A stretch of DNA of 8,312 bases from Nostocoides sp. (GTDB taxonomy: Bacteria; Actinomycetota; Actinomycetes; Actinomycetales; Dermatophilaceae), in the NCBI GenBank assembly GCA_016702415.1, contig JADJEA010000019.1, positions 1 through 8,312 on the forward strand, read 5' to 3'. The translations under genes and the position numbers were made by a program. Shown one piece after another: positions 5,639 to 8,312 of the stretch (its first letter is position 1; the number at the start of each line of letters is the position of its first letter). The notes below the pieces were generated by a model that saw only the letters and a list, made by a program, of their open reading frames with translations, did no database searches and had not been told where the DNA came from.

Positions 5639-6487
5639 AGTGCCGCGCCAGACCTCGCAGCCGGTGTCAGTGGCAACCTGCCCGACGACCTGCCCGAAGG
5701 CGTCGCGCTTGACGTCGCCGCGCGCCTCGGGACGTAGCCGGAGGGCGCGCCGCCACCGATGCGGTAGCGGAAGCGTGCCGTGAGCTTGTACGGCACGCCG
5801 CCTTCGTAGACCTGCATCCCGAGGTCGATCGTGTCGGGGATTTCGAGTGTGCCTTTCTTCCCTGCCGCGGCGGTGGTTTCCTCGCGCCATTCGATGGCGG
5901 TCTCGCCGGACTTGACGTGCTTGCTCGACTCGAAGCTGACCTTGGTGTGACCCTTGATGGTTTGGGCGAGTTCGAGCATGTCGGCTGCGGAGGGCGGAGG
6001 AAGTTGGGCAGGTGCTGCCCGACGAACTCGGCGAACTCCTGCTGTCCGACCAGCTTCCCGCCAAGTTGGCGGTCGAGTCGCGCCAGTCTTGGGGTTTACG
6101 TGAACGCGCTGGAGGGTGGCGCGATGGTCACCCCACCCGGCCAGGCCCTCGTCCCGATGCGGGGTGGCCGGCGCGGCCTTCGTGGGCGTTGATGACCGCG
6201 ATGACCCTGTCCCTTGCCGGGCCAGCTGGCGGCCTGCAGCTCGGTATCGGGCATCCCGTGCTTGGCGAGGAGTGGGCCGAAGCTGTCGTGCTGGGCGAGG
6301 GTGACGCCGCCAGTTCTTGCGGCGCGGGTGGTCCTTCGTGCGCTGGATATGGGTCGCGCGCGTCGACCGAGCGGGCGGGCGGCTCCAAACGACCGCGATG
6401 AAGAGACCTGGCCCTACCTGTGCGGCGCCGCGGCGACGCGGGTCGTCGCGGGACGACGACCGCCGCGGTGGCGGTGATGACAGTCAT
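5639..6487 (-). CDS. DUF2303 (YfdQ-like) phage protein (frameshifted)
   Basis: About 280 residues. The core is unmistakable: DMLELAQTIKGHTKVSFESS, KHVKSGETAIEWREETTAAA, GKKGTLEIPDTIDLGMQVYE, then GGVPYKLTARFRYRIGGG, all in one frame from 5979 downwards. After a shift, LRLRPEARGDVKRDAFGQVV and TDTGCEVWRGT finish the domain at about 5639. Upstream, KLVGQQEFAEFVGQHLPNF (about 6059-6000) and DRVIAVINAHE (about 6220) belong to the same family in other frames. The ATG at 6487-6485 (MTVITATAAVVV) overlaps the previous stop as ATGA. No clear stop is found between VWRGT and the poly-A run. DUF2303 proteins occur in many phages (E. coli YfdQ is the prophage example); their function is not established. 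Family call secure, both ends less so. Confidence 0.85.
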
Positions 6488-6885
6488 CGGTCATCTTGCT
6501 CATGGTGGTGTTGAGGATTTCGCCAGTGGCCGGGTCGACACCGGCTTGGCGGGTACGCGGACTTCGCGGAGGGCCGAACGCCATTTGGCGCGGTCGTTGC
6601 GGTGGAGGTGGCCGTCCCTCGTCGGTGAAGTGGATCACGCGGTCCGGTCGTACTCCGGCAATTTGAGGTTGATGGAGTCCTTGACGACCGTGGTTCGGCC
6701 GTCTGCCTTGCTCCATGGGCTCCACGACGATGGTCAGGGCGATGCTGCGCTCCTTGCCGGTAACGTTGACGCGGCAGACCCAGCTCGGCGAGTCCGTCGC
6801 CGAGTTCGGCGACGGTGCGGCCGTCTGCCTGGCTGGCGAGCCACGCGAGGAAGTCTTGCGGCTCGGTGTTTGCGGGTTGGGTCAT
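6484..6885 (-). CDS. Conserved hypothetical phage protein upstream of DUF2303
   Basis: About 130 residues. The ATG at 6885-6883 has GAAAGGGA seven bases upstream. It reads MTQPANTEPQDFLAWLASQA, DGRTVAELGDGLAEL, then after a shift VCRVNVTGKERSIALTIVVE, then KADGRTTVVKDSINLKLPEY in the third frame, VIHFTDEG, HLHRNDRAKWRSALREVRVP and VDPATGEILNTT. The alternation of frames gives one coherent protein: an N-terminal helix, then a beta-rich part with G(K).SI.LTI and a DGRTTV..DSI strand pair. Similar short proteins stand immediately before DUF2303 genes in phages. The stop (TGA 6486-6484) overlaps the DUF2303 ATG, so the two are probably translated together. Function unknown; a partner of DUF2303 is an inference from position. 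Confidence 0.65.
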   Translation of the reverse strand: MTQPANTEPQDFLAWLASQADGRTVAELGDGLAELGLPRQRYRQGAQHRPDHRRGAHGARQTAEPRSSRTPSTSNCRSTTGPRDPLHRRGTATSTATTAPNGVRPSAKSAYPPSRCRPGHWRNPQHHHEQDDR

Positions 6886-6986
6886 GCGGTTTCCCTTTCG
6901 GTGGGTGTGGGTTCGACCCCGGTCGGGGTCTCGTTGGGGTCGTCGATGTCGTCCCACGCGACGGAGCCCACGCTTTGCGGGGCGCG
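6882..6986 (-). CDS. C-terminal fragment of an unidentified protein (VAWDDIDDPNE)
   Basis: An open frame ending SVGSVAWDDIDDPNETPTG, VEPTPTERETA at the TGA at 6884-6882. It is acidic and Pro/Thr-rich, as expected of a disordered C-terminal tail. The stop overlaps the next ATG as ATGA, which supports it as a true gene end. An in-frame TGA closes the frame at about 6987. Upstream, other frames give AFDHLRDDPWGPPS (near 7040-6998), which may be the same protein. It may be the end of the gene that starts at 7677 or of a separate gene. Confidence 0.45.
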   Translation of the reverse strand, partial: RAPQSVGSVAWDDIDDPNETPTGVEPTPTERETA

Positions 6987-7677
6987 TCACGCGGGTGCGG
7001 ACGGTGGGCCCCAAGGGTCATCGCGCAGGTGATCGAAGGCCGTCGACGATCGGGGGTGGAGCCGTGGGCCGACTCCGGTTTCGGGCGCCGCGGGCGATGC
7101 TGGCAGGGAGGCTGAAGTGGGCCGGTCCTGCGGCAGGCGACTCGGTCTGGGCCAGCCGATCGCGGCGAGGGCCGAGGCGGCTGGGTGGCGCCGATGGGGT
7201 CCGTGGCCGGCGGTCGCGGGTGATGTCGGCCAGACCAGGAGTGGGGCGAGGTGGCGGCCGATGACTCCGCGGCCTAGCGGCGCGACCTCGCGCGGTCGGT
7301 GCTGCAGGGCTTGCGAGGGTGAGTCCGGTCGCGGACGCGAGCCAGGCGGGGGAGTAGCTTACGGTTAGCCGCCACCCGAGCACGGACGCGCCACGCCGCG
7401 TCGGGGACGGCACGTGAGCGTCACGGGTGGCGGCGGAGCTTGGCCGCGGCTCGGTGGAGGCGTAGCGCGAGGCAGGGGTCGCACGTGCAGCTGGTCCAGG
7501 TGCTTGCGGGCGCGCTGGCCGATGCTGCCCCCCCAGGCGGGGTGGTCCGCTAGGCTGTCCTGCCGACCGTGCCGCGTCCTGACGCGGCGACGGGGTGCCG
7601 AGTCGCCCCGGGGGTCGCTGGGTCCGGACCGCGGTGACCTGGAGTCGGCACCGGATCTCACGCCGGGTGGTGGTCAT
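6987..7677 (-). CDS. Unassigned gene(s) starting at a strong ribosome-binding site
   Basis: The ATG at 7677-7675 has AAGGAG six bases upstream and reads MTTTRREIRCRLQVTAVRTQ. The frame stays open down to 7018, but it soon becomes an Ala/Pro/Arg-rich sequence typical of a shadow frame in GC-rich DNA. Other frames give better pieces: DSLADHPAWGGSIGQRARKH (about 7560-7500), CTCDPCLALRLHRAAAKLR (Cys codons within 7489-7472), and WRVRARVAANRKLLPRLARV (about 7395-7335). The CxCxxC cluster followed by a basic helix suggests a small metal-binding protein. This stretch probably holds one or two frameshifted genes; I recognise no family. Confidence 0.35.
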
Positions 7678-8018
7678 GGCGGTCTCCTTGCCGGGAGGCG
7701 CCCTGCGCGACCGGGTGCTGGAGGAGGTCGGGTAGTCGCGGGGGCGGTTCCGGTACTCCTCGCTTGGGACGCGGCGCAAGGCGAGCGTTGCCGGGTGGGT
7801 GGCCGCTCCTGCCCGCTCCCCCCACTCGTGTGCCCGGCGCGGCCCCGCCCGCGAGTGCGCACGCCGAGGCATCGCGGCGACGGGGCAGGCCTCGCGGGCG
7901 CCTCGGTGATCGCAGGCGCGCCGTCGGGACTCGGTCAGGGACGCTCGTGGCGGACCGGGGCGCAGGTAATGCGGCGCCCGCCTGCGCAGGTGCCGGGGTA
8001 GCGGGCAGGGAAGCTCAT
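7674..8018 (-). CDS. Putative small zinc-binding protein (frameshifted)
   Basis: The ATG at 8018-8016 overlaps the previous stop as ATGA and reads MSFPARYPGTCAGGRRITCA PVRHERP before a stop, about 27 codons in. The opening resembles the actinophage pattern (F/Y)PGTC..CG.RI..G..VR, in which the first Cys pair of a zinc site surrounds the same spacing; here the second Cys of the pair appears shifted or lost. The rest of the gene, in another frame (VRTRGRGRAGHTSGGSGQE and onward), runs to the TGA at 7676-7674, which overlaps the next ATG. A length of about 114 residues is therefore plausible. Tail composition (Arg/Pro/Ala-rich) is hard to trust. Confidence 0.4.
7684..7689 (-). promoter_or_regulatory. 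Ribosome-binding site before the ATG at 7677
   Basis: The minus strand reads AAGGAG, six bases before ATG 7677-7675. It is a near-consensus Shine-Dalgarno sequence and supports a true gene start there even though the downstream frame is unclear. Confidence 0.6.
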
Positions 8019-8311
8019 GACGCACCGCCTTGGGCAAGGCTCGGCAGGTCACGATCCGCAGGCGCGGCGGCCCATGCTCGACGCCGCGCGTCCCACCCGG
8101 CGCAGAGGCTGCCCACGGTGCCGTCTGTGCGGTGGGGCCGTTGTCGCGCGTCGAGGGGCGGGTCGTAGTGGTGCTGCCCCGTGATTTCGACGGCCTCGCC
8201 CGTCCCGGTGTGCCGCATGGCGACGATGCGCCGCATCCCGTCGTGGCACCAGAATCGGGTGCCGCCGATCGCGAGGTCGTCCAGGTCGTATCCGTCCGCA
8301 GCCGCGTCGGG
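8015..8311 (-). CDS. Hypothetical protein, 5' end outside the window
   Basis: Open from the window edge to the TGA at 8017-8015, at least 98 residues. It reads DGYDLDDLAIGGTRFWCHDG, MRRIVAMRHTGTGEAVEITG, then QHHYDPPLDARQRP and an Ala/Arg-rich tail. There is no start in view that must be used: an ATG at 8236 lies in-frame, but the sequence before it looks equally coded. The N-terminal half alternates short hydrophobic and charged segments like a small beta-rich fold; the last 40 residues are low-complexity and could be a shadow frame after a frameshift. No family recognised. The stop overlaps the next gene as ATGA. Confidence 0.55.
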   Translation of the reverse strand, partial: PDAAADGYDLDDLAIGGTRFWCHDGMRRIVAMRHTGTGEAVEITGQHHYDPPLDARQRPHRTDGTVGSLCAGWDARRRAWAAAPADRDLPSLAQGGAS

Positions 8312-8312
8312 G

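Noticed and set aside
6420..7115. Plus-strand open frame of 231 codons
   Set aside because: It is antisense to the conserved protein at 6484-6885 and has no recognisable motif.
7018..8052. A single 344-codon minus-strand protein
   Set aside because: It crosses two well-supported junctions (ATGA at 8018 and at 7677) and is dominated by low-complexity Arg/Pro/Ala sequence.
1..8312. CRISPR array, tRNA or rRNA genes, insertion sequence or attachment site
   Set aside because: I saw no regularly spaced repeats, no tRNA-like cloverleaf segment, no transposase motif and no long terminal repeats by eye. A covariance-model scan would be the decisive test for RNA genes.

Overview
The window looks like part of the early (DNA-replication) region of an actinobacterial phage or prophage. 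The DNA is strongly GC-rich by eye (not counted). Every gene that can be recognised is on the minus strand, so gene order runs from base 8312 down to base 1. The genes are small and tightly packed, and many neighbours share ATGA, TGATG or TAAGTG stop/start junctions, which suggests one long transcript. The recognisable families (SSB, DUF2303/YfdQ-like, RNA ligase, a replication-initiation protein of the phage 'GLW...DGFVP...FHDW' type, a zinc-ribbon protein next to an excisionase-like HTH protein, and an HNH nuclease) are typical of Streptomyces/Gordonia/Mycobacterium-type phages. No structural, lysis or integrase gene is visible, so lytic phage, prophage and plasmid-like element cannot be told apart.

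Layout in transcription order: an incomplete gene at the window edge (8311-8015); a small putative zinc-binding protein (8018-7674); a poorly resolved stretch that starts at a strong ribosome-binding site (7677) and ends with a DDID-containing C-terminus (6882); a conserved small protein (6885-6484) coupled to a DUF2303 protein (6487-about 5639); an unresolved stretch with a 24-base poly-A/T run and a deaminase-like HAEQNAI motif (about 5638-5169); a replication protein (about 5168-4610) that contains origin-like repeats; four small proteins, two of them cysteine-rich (4609-3524); a conserved phage protein (to 3133); SSB (3136-2631); an RNA ligase (2634-2025); a tiny conserved protein (1989-1813); a zinc-ribbon protein (1799-986); an HTH protein (973-about 747); an unassigned stretch; and an HNH nuclease (410-109).

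Almost every gene is broken by several one-base frame changes. Conserved motifs continue in the next frame and stop/start junctions survive, so these breaks look more like uncorrected long-read sequencing errors than true decay. The gene limits below are therefore composites inferred from motifs and junctions, not clean open reading frames. Taken together the genes suggest a replication/repair cassette: an initiator and its probable origin, SSB, RNA repair by the ligase, and several small DNA- or zinc-binding regulators. I did not find a clearly new multi-gene system. The best leads are the SSB-RNA ligase pair, the origin-like repeat block and the HAEQNAI fragment.
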